From: Mesonia mobilis DSM 19841 | GTDB taxonomy: Bacteria; Bacteroidota; Bacteroidia; Flavobacteriales; Flavobacteriaceae | Assembly (NCBI RefSeq): GCF_000423405.1 | Contig: NZ_AUHX01000016.1 | Location: forward strand, 1 to 47,010 | Direction: 5' to 3' | DNA length: 47,010 nucleotides | Part shown: positions 6,858-15,400 of the stretch, in pieces | Layout: every line of letters starts with the position of its first letter | Position numbering within the stretch: the first letter of the stretch is position 1 | Notes under the pieces: generated by a model | The model's input: only the letters and a program-made list of their open reading frames with translations | Databases searched by the model: none | What the model was told of the DNA's origin: nothing | Translations under genes and position numbers: made by a program

Positions 6858-7733
6858 TTATTTTTTGTGATAACTTTTTTTGAAGTCAATCGGGCTGGTT
6901 CCTGTTTTCTTCTTAAAATATCTAGAAAAGTACGCGTAGTCTTCAAAACCTAAAGTTTCAGCAATCCTCGCCAAAGGATTTTGCGAATGCACGATTAATC
7001 TTTTAGCCTCTAAAATAACCCGTTCTGCAATCAATTGGTGAGTGGTTTTGTTGAGTGTTTCTTTGGTTACTCTATTTAGGTGTTTTGTAGTGATGTTGAG
7101 TAAACCCGCATAATATTTAGGAAGTTTCTCTTGGTGATAATATTCTTCTATATATTGTTCGAGCTGTTCTAGAATTTTTAGATAATTTACACTTGCATAG
7201 TCTGCTAAGTTAAGCGTTGAAGTGTAGGCTCTAGTTAAGATAATGTAAATATCGTTGATACTATTGACCATTTTTAAATTTCTAAAGGCTTGCGTTTCAT
7301 GATACTCTTGTAATAGTTCTCGAAACTTATTTTCAATACCTTTTAATGAATCAGTAAGTTCTAGTACAGGTGGGTTTTGGTAGGAGTAATAAAAAGGAAA
7401 ATTACTCAATTGATGCGTGAGGTAGTACATTTCGTAAAATTCTTTTGAATGAAAAAAAATGAATCCGTTTGGAGGTGTTTTAAATTTCCAGAAATGTGTT
7501 TGTCCAGGTTTTAGAAAAAATACTTTTCCGGGAGAAATAGAATAGCTTTTAAAATCAATTTCGTGCACACCGCTCCCTTTCGTGAAGATGACACATAAAT
7601 AGAAATTATGACTATGAGGAGTACTGGTTAAATGCTTATTTATTTTAATGTGATTCGCAAACGAGTTCACATATACCTGATGCACTTCTTTTGAGGATTG
7701 AAATTGCTTGATATTTAAAACGGGAATCTTCAT
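6858..7733 (-). CDS. AraC-family transcriptional regulator
   Basis: 291 residues. The N-terminal part (about 35-105) reads as a cupin-like ligand-sensing domain (TPHSHNFYLCVIF, then SPGKVFFLKPGQTHFW). The C-terminal 100 residues form the double helix-turn-helix of AraC proteins, with the hallmark ETLGFEDYAYFSRYFKKKTG and TSPIDFKK. It is expected to be a cytoplasmic DNA-binding activator or repressor responding to a small molecule. It is divergent from the DUF983 gene; the shared 90-bp gap probably holds both promoters. Targets are unknown. Confidence 0.93.
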   Translation of the reverse strand: MKIPVLNIKQFQSSKEVHQVYVNSFANHIKINKHLTSTPHSHNFYLCVIFTKGSGVHEIDFKSYSISPGKVFFLKPGQTHFWKFKTPPNGFIFFHSKEFYEMYYLTHQLSNFPFYYSYQNPPVLELTDSLKGIENKFRELLQEYHETQAFRNLKMVNSINDIYIILTRAYTSTLNLADYASVNYLKILEQLEQYIEEYYHQEKLPKYYAGLLNITTKHLNRVTKETLNKTTHQLIAERVILEAKRLIVHSQNPLARIAETLGFEDYAYFSRYFKKKTGTSPIDFKKSYHKK

Positions 7734-7795
7734 AGATGTCTTAAAAGTACAAATAATTGAGTGAAAATTATAAGGTTAATGTTATGGGTTGTATT

Positions 7796-7803
7796 TAGCT
7801 TTG
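7796..7803 (+). promoter_or_regulatory. Putative -7 element for the DUF983 gene
   Basis: TAGCTTTG fits the Bacteroidota -7 consensus TAnnTTTG and lies 20 nt before the start codon at 7824. No good -33 TTTG is seen at the expected distance, so only half of the promoter is supported. Confidence 0.4.
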
Positions 7804-7823
7804 TCTGGTAAAGATATGAGGTT

Positions 7824-8168
7824 ATGAATGATATTATAGGTATTTTAAAGGGAAAATGCCCGAATTGTAAGCAAGCTGCTATTTTTGAAACCAAAGGAAA
7901 TATTTTTCTGTTACGTATGCCGGTGATGAATAAAAGGTGTAAAGAGTGCAATTTTAAATTTGAAAAGGAAACCGGATTTTTCTTCGGAGCTATGTTTGTA
8001 AGCTATGCATTAGCGGTTGCAGAGATGATTGTTAGCCTTGTTCTTTTCTGGCTTATCTTCGATTTACAGCCTTTATACGTTTTTTTCATTATTACGGGAA
8101 TGGCTTTTTTAGGAAGTACTTTTAATTTTAGGCTTTCAAGAACTATCTGGATCTATTTGTTTTATTGA
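7824..8168 (+). CDS. DUF983 family membrane protein
   Basis: 114 residues. It starts with two CxxC pairs (GKCPNCKQ at about residue 11 and KRCKECNF at about 38) that probably bind zinc, followed by two membrane spans (about 52-76 and 81-100) and a NFRLSRTIWIYLF tail typical of DUF983. The family is small, widespread in Bacteroidota and Alphaproteobacteria and without a known function. Length and motif order are normal. It is divergent from the AraC-type regulator and ends just before a repeat region, so it is probably transcribed alone. Confidence 0.88.
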   Translation: MNDIIGILKGKCPNCKQAAIFETKGNIFLLRMPVMNKRCKECNFKFEKETGFFFGAMFVSYALAVAEMIVSLVLFWLIFDLQPLYVFFIITGMAFLGSTFNFRLSRTIWIYLFY

Positions 8169-8189
8169 TTTAATATTGAAGTAGTACAG

Positions 8190-8452
8190 GATGATCCTTC
8201 GACAAGCTCAGGGTTTGAGTAAGAGGGGAGATATTAGAGGCTAGAGCCTAGACTTTTTGATTTGTGTGAGGGAGTGTTCAGTGGTCAGTTTGCGGTGAGC
8301 AGTGAGCGATTAGCTTTTAGTGTTTGTCCTTCGACAGGCTCAGGATGACAGTTCTATTGGAGAGTTTAGAACCTAGAGTATAGAAGTTAGACGTTAGATT
8401 TGGTTGAGGAAGTTATTTTGTGCGCTGATTCATGAGATTCCGGGTTGAGATT
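8190..8452. repeat. Second cluster of R1/R3-type repeats
   Basis: This gene-free stretch repeats the vocabulary of 1-1276. It has CCTTCGACAAGCTCAG (8196-8211), CCTTCGACAGGCTCAGGATG (from 8328), two diverged R1 cores (8226-8252 and 8368-8390), a GAGGGAGTGTTCAGT phrase (near 8268) and R3 copy 2 (8403-8452). From 8453 to 8606 I see only AT-rich sequence that probably carries the promoter of the next gene; TATTTTCG at 8573-8580 is a weak -7 candidate. Confidence 0.7.
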
Positions 8453-8606
8453 AGAATGGCGGAGTTGTGAGTTCGAGATAAAACTTATCTATTAGAAAAT
8501 CTAATCGTATAAAAATCTCATTAAATCTTCATATAAAACCGCCAAAGGCTTATTATTTCTCTATAAAAATTCTATTTTCGCTTTTTTAAAATTTAAATCA
8601 ATTTTT

Positions 8607-8783
8607 ATGAAAGAACTTATTGAAAACATCAAAACTGAATTCGAATCTTTTGATAACGATGCTCAAGCACAATTAGAAAGCGGTAACAAAGCTGCAGGAA
8701 CTAGAGCAAGAAAATCTTCTTTAGCTTTAGAAAAGCTTTTAAAAGAATTTCGTAAAGTTTCGATTGCAGAATCGAAGAAATAA
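8607..8783 (+). CDS. Histone H1-like small basic protein (58 aa)
   Basis: 58 residues ending in TAA. An acidic N-terminal helix (KELIENIKTEFESF) is followed by GNKAAGTRARKSS and a basic helical tail (LEKLLKEFRKVS). The segment KAAGTRARK is the hallmark of the short Bacteroidota proteins annotated as histone H1 or Hc1-like, thought to bind and compact DNA. It is a single-gene unit with its own strong terminator 7 nt after the stop. Confidence 0.85.
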   Translation: MKELIENIKTEFESFDNDAQAQLESGNKAAGTRARKSSLALEKLLKEFRKVSIAESKK

Positions 8784-8790
8784 AAACAAA

Positions 8791-8811
8791 AACCCCTCGA
8801 CAAGAGGGGTT
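8791..8811. terminator. Bidirectional rho-independent terminator
   Basis: Stem AACCCCTC / GAGGGGTT with loop gacaa, then TTTTTATT on the plus strand; the minus strand also runs into a T-rich tract. It serves the histone-like gene and, from the other side, the convergent response regulator. Confidence 0.9.
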
Positions 8812-8843
8812 TTTTATTGGTCTTTCTTACAATATCTAGGTGA

Positions 8844-9506
8844 TTAGATCAAGCCTATGTCTTTGCTGAGTGCAATGAGTTGGTAGGTGTTTTTAGCGCC
8901 TAAATGTATTTTTAATTTACTTACCCGTTTTTCTACCGAGCTTAAGCTATTGGGTGAAATATTTTTTGCTTTCAATTGTTTACTGATCGCATCTTGGCTC
9001 AGGCCTTCTGCCAGGTTATTTAATAAATAAATGTCGTATTCTTCAATCTCAAAATCGGCTTTGGTTGCTATTATTTTTTGGATTTGTGGCGACAAATAGG
9101 TTCTATTGTTAGCCGTTTGTGTAATGGCTTCTTCTAATTCTACGAGTCCGTTACGGTCTTTGCAAACATAAGCTTCGATGCCTTTTTTTAGCAATTGCTC
9201 GATTTTGGCTTTGCGGTCTTCTATCGAATAAGCAATAATTTTAAGCTCAGGATGTTCTTCTTTTAATTTGGTGATCAACTCTTTGCCCGAATTAATTTGT
9301 TGCGGTCGATAATCGGTTTTAAACGATAAATCGGTAATTAAAAGTTGGTAAGGCTGTTGTTCCTGAAACGCTTTTTTAATCTTTAGATACGCCTCTTCAC
9401 AATACTGTACCTGGTCTATTTCTTCAATTTGTAATTTTTTAGCCAGTTGAAGAATTCCTTCATTAATACTTCCTAGATCTTCTGCAATTATAATTTTATC
9501 GTACAT
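8844..9506 (-). CDS. NarL/LuxR-type response regulator
   Basis: 220 residues. The receiver domain (1-125) has acidic residues Glu9 and Asp10, phospho-acceptor Asp59 in LLITDLSF and a lysine in VCKDRNG. The C-terminal helix-turn-helix (about 150-215) reads LNNLAEGLSQDAISKQLKAK and KRVSKLKIHLGAKNTYQLI, the general LuxR/GerE pattern. It ends near a bidirectional terminator. The kinase gene ends 3 nt upstream, so the two are co-transcribed. Target genes are unknown. Confidence 0.93.
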   Translation of the reverse strand: MYDKIIIAEDLGSINEGILQLAKKLQIEEIDQVQYCEEAYLKIKKAFQEQQPYQLLITDLSFKTDYRPQQINSGKELITKLKEEHPELKIIAYSIEDRKAKIEQLLKKGIEAYVCKDRNGLVELEEAITQTANNRTYLSPQIQKIIATKADFEIEEYDIYLLNNLAEGLSQDAISKQLKAKNISPNSLSSVEKRVSKLKIHLGAKNTYQLIALSKDIGLI

Positions 9507-9509
9507 CCC

Positions 9510-11144
9510 CTAACAAATTATTTGAACTTTAAAGCCTTTATTAATTTCTGTTTCAAAAGTAATACTTCCTTTAATGGCTCGAATACGGGATTCCGTATTT
9601 ACCAGTCCGTTTTTCTTTTTTAGCTCACTTCCTTTACCGTTATCGGTATAATTGATCACTAGTTTTTTTCCTTTTTGCTGAAAGTCTAATAGAACTAAAG
9701 AAGCTTCGCTATGTTTCTTCATATTGGTGAATAGCTCTTGTATAATTCGGTATAAGGTCGCTTTTTTTAAGGCTGAAGTATGTTTCCAATCGATCGCACT
9801 AAGGTTTTTCGTGATAATTTTAATGGTTTGGGTTTGGTAGTGGCTCAACATTTCTTGTAAGACTTCCGTGAAATTTTCCTGTGTCGGAAAACTTTTATTT
9901 TCCCGAGAAATATTTCTAGAGGTATGGTAAATATCTTCCAAGCGATCTAAAGTGTCTTCTTTTTGATAGGTTGAATTTTGAAGTTTTGCCATTAAGTAAT
10001 AAATATCGTTAGCTACTTCGTCGTGAATTTTTTTAGCAATGCGAGATTCTGTAGAGAAAACCTCTTCTATTTTTTCTTTGCGATGTTTAATTTTTAGGTA
10101 GGCAAAAATGGCTAGGGCTAAGATAAATACTAAGATCCCAATCAATTGAAATAAAAATGTTTTTTGCCTTTCCTTTTCTTTTTCAACTTGTAATAAAGCG
10201 GCTTCCCGCTCTGTTTTTTGAAGTTGAAACTGAATCGCCAAATAGTTGCTTTCTGCTTTCTTGTTCAGCCTATCTAAGCTATCTTTTACCCGAAGGTAGT
10301 TTTTTACTAAAGGCATTTCGGTTAAGCTTACTAATTTTTTAAGCGCACTTTCTTTATACTTTAAATTTTTGAATTGCTCTGCGATGTCTTGTGCTTTTAT
10401 AAAATAGGCTTTGGCGAGTTGCTGTTGTTGCTGAAGTTGATAATATTCACCTAAATGAATGTAGCTGGTAAATAAGCCTTCTTTTAATTGTAATTTTTCT
10501 CTGAGCGCAAGAGCAGATCGCATTTCATTCAAGGCTCTTTGAGGTTGCGAAACTCGAAACAGATAGCCTAAATTATCTCTGGCTCGAGCTAAATTTTCTA
10601 GATTCTCGGTTTGTTCGCTTAAAGCGATGGCTTGGGTATAATAATCTACAGCCGTAGAATCATTTTGTTGATCGCGTGCGATATTTCCGAGGTTATTGTA
10701 AAGGATCGCTTTTTGTTTAGCAGAAGCATTTGGAACTGCTTTTTTATAGAAATATGAAGCTTGTTTAAGCTTCCCGGTTTCTTTATATAATTTACCTAGG
10801 TGATTGTATAAGGTATTTTGGTATGCTTTTTTAGTTGAAGAGGAAGCAGTTTTTTCTAAAACCTGAAGCGCCTTTGTTGCTGTTGCCTCACTCTCTTGTA
10901 AAACCCCTAGTTTTTGTTGAATTCTGGCAATATAGATGAGGTGATAAACCTCTGAAAGCTCTGATTGATCGTTCTTTGCTTTTGCATTAAAATACCTAAA
11001 AGCTTCTAATAATTCTTGAGGCTTAGCCGAGTTATTTACCTTACTAACATAGTTGTTGAGACTGTCTGAAGGCGTAGTGTTCTGAGCATTAAAATTATTA
11101 CTAAAAAATAGCAGTAATAGCGATATAAGTAGGGAATATCTCAT
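9510..11144 (-). CDS. TPR-containing membrane sensor histidine kinase
   Basis: 544 residues. A signal peptide (MRYSLLISLLLLFFSNNFNA) leads a periplasmic array of tetratricopeptide repeats (about residues 60-280), for example ALYNNLGNIARDQQNDSTA. A coiled segment, one membrane span (about 326-347), and a cytoplasmic kinase of the NarX/DesK type follow. The phospho-acceptor box is IAKKIHDEVANDIYYLMAKL, and the ATPase domain has ELFTNMKKHSEA and YTDNGKG. This TPR-kinase layout is common in Flavobacteriia. It pairs with the LuxR-type regulator 3 nt downstream. The TPRs suggest that a protein partner or cell-envelope state is sensed. Confidence 0.92.
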   Translation of the reverse strand: MRYSLLISLLLLFFSNNFNAQNTTPSDSLNNYVSKVNNSAKPQELLEAFRYFNAKAKNDQSELSEVYHLIYIARIQQKLGVLQESEATATKALQVLEKTASSSTKKAYQNTLYNHLGKLYKETGKLKQASYFYKKAVPNASAKQKAILYNNLGNIARDQQNDSTAVDYYTQAIALSEQTENLENLARARDNLGYLFRVSQPQRALNEMRSALALREKLQLKEGLFTSYIHLGEYYQLQQQQQLAKAYFIKAQDIAEQFKNLKYKESALKKLVSLTEMPLVKNYLRVKDSLDRLNKKAESNYLAIQFQLQKTEREAALLQVEKEKERQKTFLFQLIGILVFILALAIFAYLKIKHRKEKIEEVFSTESRIAKKIHDEVANDIYYLMAKLQNSTYQKEDTLDRLEDIYHTSRNISRENKSFPTQENFTEVLQEMLSHYQTQTIKIITKNLSAIDWKHTSALKKATLYRIIQELFTNMKKHSEASLVLLDFQQKGKKLVINYTDNGKGSELKKKNGLVNTESRIRAIKGSITFETEINKGFKVQIIC

Positions 11145-11241
11145 TCTACTAAAATAGTGTTTATTAGTAAAGGCATTGTAAAAACTAAGCTTTTGTTATT
11201 GCTATCAGCTTAAATTGAATATTTTAATGAGTATATCTTTC

Positions 11242-12348
11242 TTACTTCAACATTTCCGGAGTAGCAACGGTTCTAAAGCCAACGTGGTCAGATCCCGAAT
11301 CCGGACTCATTCCCATTTTTGCTGAAATTCGAAAACTTGCACAGTAAGAAGCATGGCATAGAAAACTACCGCCTTTAATAATTTTTTCCTGTTGATAAGG
11401 GTTTTGTGGGCTATATCCTTTTTCGGCTCCACGTGGATTATTAATTACTTGTGCTGTATCTAGTTCTTTATAATAGTTTACATTATAATAATCACTCGTC
11501 CACTCCCACACATTTCCTAACATATCATAAATGCCGATACTGTTTGCAGGGTAAGAAGCTACCGGTGCAATATAACTGTAACCGTCTTGTGATTTGTTTT
11601 GGGTAGGGAAAATGCCTTGCCAAGTATTGGCTTGATCGTTTAATACCGAAACATCATTTCCCCAAGTAAAAATCTGATCGTTGTTGGAACCTTGAGCAGC
11701 AGCTTCCCATTCAGCTTCGGTTGGGAGTCTTCGGCTAGCCCATTTACAATACGCTAATGCATCTTCGTAAGCAATATGTACTACCGGTAAATCGTCTTTA
11801 TTTTCAATAGTGCTTCCTTTGCCATAAGGTTGTTTCCAATTTGCACCTAATTGCCACGTCCACCATTGCATATAATTATTCATTGAAGCTACTTTTTCGA
11901 TCGATTTATCAAATGTCAAGCTTCCCGGCTGTAAGACAGAGTCGGCAGGTTTAGGCGTATTGGGTGGGAGTTGCTTTTTCATCGCTTCCCAATCAATAGG
12001 TCTTTCCGCAACAGTTTTATAATTAGTCGCATTTACAAACGCTCTAAACTCTTTATTTGTGACCTCGTGAATGTCTATAAAAAAACCATCGACAAATACT
12101 TGATGCGCAGGTTTTTCGTGTTGCATTGCATACTGATCATTTTCTTTAGCACCTTGAGTAAAAGTTTTGCTTGAAACCCAAACCATACCATTTGGAGTCT
12201 CGATATCCGTAGGTTTTGCAATTGTTTGAGATAAAGATTCTTTAATTGTTTTTTTTTGAGAAGTATTATGATCTGATTCTTTTTGTTTGCAGTTTGTGAG
12301 TACAAGAGCAATTAGAATTAATAAATTAATTCTTATATAGAATTTCAT
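11242..12348 (-). CDS. Lipoprotein formylglycine-generating enzyme (SUMF1/FGE family)
   Basis: About 368 residues from the start I choose. A lipoprotein signal (MKFYIRINLLILIALVLTNC, lipid Cys20) is followed by a full FGE-sulfatase domain from about residue 55 (GMVWVSSKTFTQGA) to the end. Landmarks are RLPTEAEWEAAAQG, DMLGNVWEWTSDYY and GGSFLCHASYCASFR. The last contains two cysteines five residues apart, as in the catalytic CysxxxxCys pair of true formylglycine-generating enzymes, so oxidation of sulfatase cysteines is plausible. The frame extends to a TTG at 12405, but a good promoter element (12379-12386) lies inside that extension. Gap to the downstream kinase gene is 97 nt. No sulfatase lies in this window. 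Confidence 0.85.
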   Translation of the reverse strand: MKFYIRINLLILIALVLTNCKQKESDHNTSQKKTIKESLSQTIAKPTDIETPNGMVWVSSKTFTQGAKENDQYAMQHEKPAHQVFVDGFFIDIHEVTNKEFRAFVNATNYKTVAERPIDWEAMKKQLPPNTPKPADSVLQPGSLTFDKSIEKVASMNNYMQWWTWQLGANWKQPYGKGSTIENKDDLPVVHIAYEDALAYCKWASRRLPTEAEWEAAAQGSNNDQIFTWGNDVSVLNDQANTWQGIFPTQNKSQDGYSYIAPVASYPANSIGIYDMLGNVWEWTSDYYNVNYYKELDTAQVINNPRGAEKGYSPQNPYQQEKIIKGGSFLCHASYCASFRISAKMGMSPDSGSDHVGFRTVATPEMLK

Positions 12349-12378
12349 AGAGAGAAGTTTTTTTGAAAAAATAGTATT

Positions 12379-12386
12379 CAAATATA
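12379..12386 (-). promoter_or_regulatory. -7 promoter element of the FGE gene
   Basis: On the minus strand this reads TATATTTG, a perfect match to the Bacteroidota -7 consensus, about 30 nt upstream of the ATG at 12348. An ATTG lies 16 nt further upstream, shorter than the usual spacing. Its position rules out the longer TTG-started reading frame. Confidence 0.5.
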
Positions 12387-12441
12387 ATGTTAACTCGTTA
12401 GACAATCCTAATCGAATTTATTCACATCCTACAAATTCTTT

Positions 12442-12449
12442 TACCTTTG
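12442..12449 (+). promoter_or_regulatory. -7 promoter element of the UvrA-like gene
   Basis: TACCTTTG matches TAnnTTTG exactly and lies 27 nt before the ATG at 12477. At about the right distance upstream there is only TTTA (12417-12420). It is divergent from the FGE promoter 56 nt away. Confidence 0.45.
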
Positions 12450-12476
12450 AAGTTGCACTAAGAAAAATTGCATTTT

Positions 12477-15400
12477 ATGCGCCTTCAAAACGCTACACAA
12501 AATAACCTTAAAAATATTTCTTTAACACTTCCTGAAAACCAATTAATTGTGGTTACGGGGCTTTCCGGTTCGGGCAAGTCTTCGCTGGCGATGGGCACGA
12601 TCGCTAACGAAGGTTATCGTTATTTTTTAGAAAGTTTACCGGCTTATTATCAACAAAACAGTATCGCTATTCCTACGGCAGAAGTCGATGCGATTAGCGA
12701 TTTGCCTCCGGTAGTGAAGGTAGAACAATCTAAACGCTTTCAATCCATCAAAGCTACTTTTGGTACGTTGTCTGAACTCGCCCCTATTTTTAGAGTTTTA
12801 TTTGCGCGTTATGCCGGTAAAGAGAAGATGAGTAGATCGTTATTTTCTTTTAACCATCCCAAAGGGGCGTGTGCCCAATGTCGTGGGATTGGAGAGGAAG
12901 AATATATTGATATCAACAAACTGATCGGTGATGAAAATAAAACCCTGCGTGAAGGTGCGATTGTCACCACTTTACCTAACGGTTATATTGTCTATTCGCA
13001 AGTCACCGTTGAAGAGCTCAATAAAGTTTGCCAAGCGCACGGTTTTCACGTCGATATGCCTTGGAAAGACTTAAACAAAGAACAAAAAAATGTAATTCTC
13101 TACGGCAGTGATCGCCTTCAGGTGTTTTATGGCAAACACAGTATTGAATCGCGTTTGCGTTGGCAAGGCTTTAAGGCCAAACCCCGAGAAGAAGGCTATT
13201 ACAAAGGTGTAATGCCCATTATGGAAAACATTCTTCGACTCGATCGTAACAAAAGTATTTTGCGTTTTGTGAGTTCACGAACCTGTCCCAACTGTGGGGG
13301 AGCCAGAATTAAACCGGAACATTTAGCATTTCAGTGGCACGGATTAAATTTTCAAGAATGGATGCAACTTCCGTTAACCGAACTGTATGAGCGCTTGCAA
13401 ACGTTAGAACTTTCAGCAGGCGAACAGGTTTTGGTCGATAAAATGAATACCCAATTGTTCGATTTTATTCGATTGGGAATGGAGCATTACCGTTTAGCTA
13501 CGCCGAGTACTGAGATTTCTTCGGGCGACGGCCAGCGCATCAAACTCATCAAGCAAGTGAACAGTAGCTTGCAAGGTATTTTATATGTATTTGACGAACC
13601 GTCGATCGGACTTTCAGAAGCTTATCAAAAACATCTCCTTCATATTTTACGCCGACTCATCCGCAACGGAAATACCGTGATGGTGGTCGAGCACGATCTC
13701 GAATTTATTCGATCGGCAGATTGGGTGGTCGAGTTAGGTCCGGGAGCGGGAGTTGAAGGCGGCGAAGTCTTGTTTAATGGTCAATTAAAAGATTTTTTAG
13801 CTGCGGAAGAAATCACTACTCCAACGAAAAAAGCTTTTGATCGTGATCGTTTGACTGTTGAAAAAGTTAAAGCGGTACAGCTAAAAGATTTTCAACCTCA
13901 GGTGGAAGGTTTGCATGTGATCAGTAAAAAAACGAAAGCGGTTACCGAGAAAATAGTTTCTTTTTGTACGAACAATGATTTTCAATTGCATCAGGTCGAC
14001 GATCAACCCATTGGGAAAACTCCCCGAAGCAATCCTGCGACTTATACCGGTTTGGCTGATAAGATTCGGGATTTGCTAGCCAAAACTACTGCTGCCAAAG
14101 AAGCGAAACTCACAAAAAGTGCTTTTTCTTTTAATAATAAAGCCGGGCGATGCCCGCATTGTGAAGGCGCCGGTGTGATCACTTTATCGATGAGTATGCT
14201 GGGAACGGTGAATCAAACTTGTCCGCATTGTTTAGGAAAACGCTTTCAGCCTGAAGTCTTAGCAGTCACTTGGAACCAAAAAAACATTGCCGATATTTAT
14301 GAGCTGAGCATCGATGAAGCGCTCGATTTCTTTTCCGAAGAAAAAAAATTAGCAGCCATTTTATCGTTAATGCATCAATTGGGCTTGGGTTACCTCAAGC
14401 TCGGGCAAGCCTCGAACACCTTGTCGGGAGGAGAAGCACAGCGTATTAAACTCACAAAGCATTTTGCCAAATCGGCTAAGAAAACCTTGTTGTGGTTAGA
14501 AGAACCCAGTATTGGTTTGCATCAGCAAAATGTAGCCCAATTACTGGCAGCCTTGCAGCAATTAAAAGCCAAAACAGCCGGGATTATTTGTGTGGAGAAT
14601 CATCAACTTTTTCAGCAAGCGGCCGATGTTTGGCTCAATAATGCTGAAGTGATTTCGTATCAAGAACCAACCCTTCCTTCGGTTCAGCGGCAAGATGTCA
14701 TTTCGGTAAGAGGAGCGCGAACCCATGCTCTGAAAGATTTGAATGTTGAATTTCCGAAGCAAAAATTATCGGTGGTGACCGGTATTTCAGGTTCAGGTAA
14801 ATCGTCATTGGTGATCGATACCTTACACGGTTACGGTTTGCAAGAAATGACCAAGCAATTTTCAAGTTACGAGCAATCTCGTGTTGGTGTTAATTTTCAG
14901 CTAGAAGTGGAACATATTGAAGGTTTAACGCCCAGTATTTGCATTAGCCGAAAAGAGAAAAATTTTACCGAACGCTCCGATCTTGCTAAGCAAACCGATA
15001 TCGATAAAAGTTTACGTTTTGCCTTTTCGAGAAAAGCACAATATGAAGGAAAAGATTGGACGGCGAGTCACTTTTCTAATCAGCACGAATTAGGAAAATG
15101 TGTGGTTTGCGATGGCTTGGGAGAAGAGCAATTGCCCGACCCGCAAAAAGTGGTGATCGATGCGCAGAAAAGTATAGCAGAAGGTGTTTTTACCCATAAT
15201 AAAGCGCTGGCGTATTATGGGCAACCTGATAGTCAATATATGGCGGTGTTGAAGGAAGTAGGGAAGGCGAATGCTTTCGATTTGCAAACGCCTTTTGAAG
15301 ACTTAACGCCTGCGCAACAAGAAATCATTTTCAACGGAATTCCCGATAAAAAGTGGAAAGCTACTTGGGAGTTTAAAACCAAAACCCGAACCGGAACCCA

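Noticed and set aside
12349-12405. N-terminal extension of the FGE gene to a TTG
   Set aside because: It contains the promoter -7 box, and the lipoprotein signal begins cleanly at the ATG at 12348.
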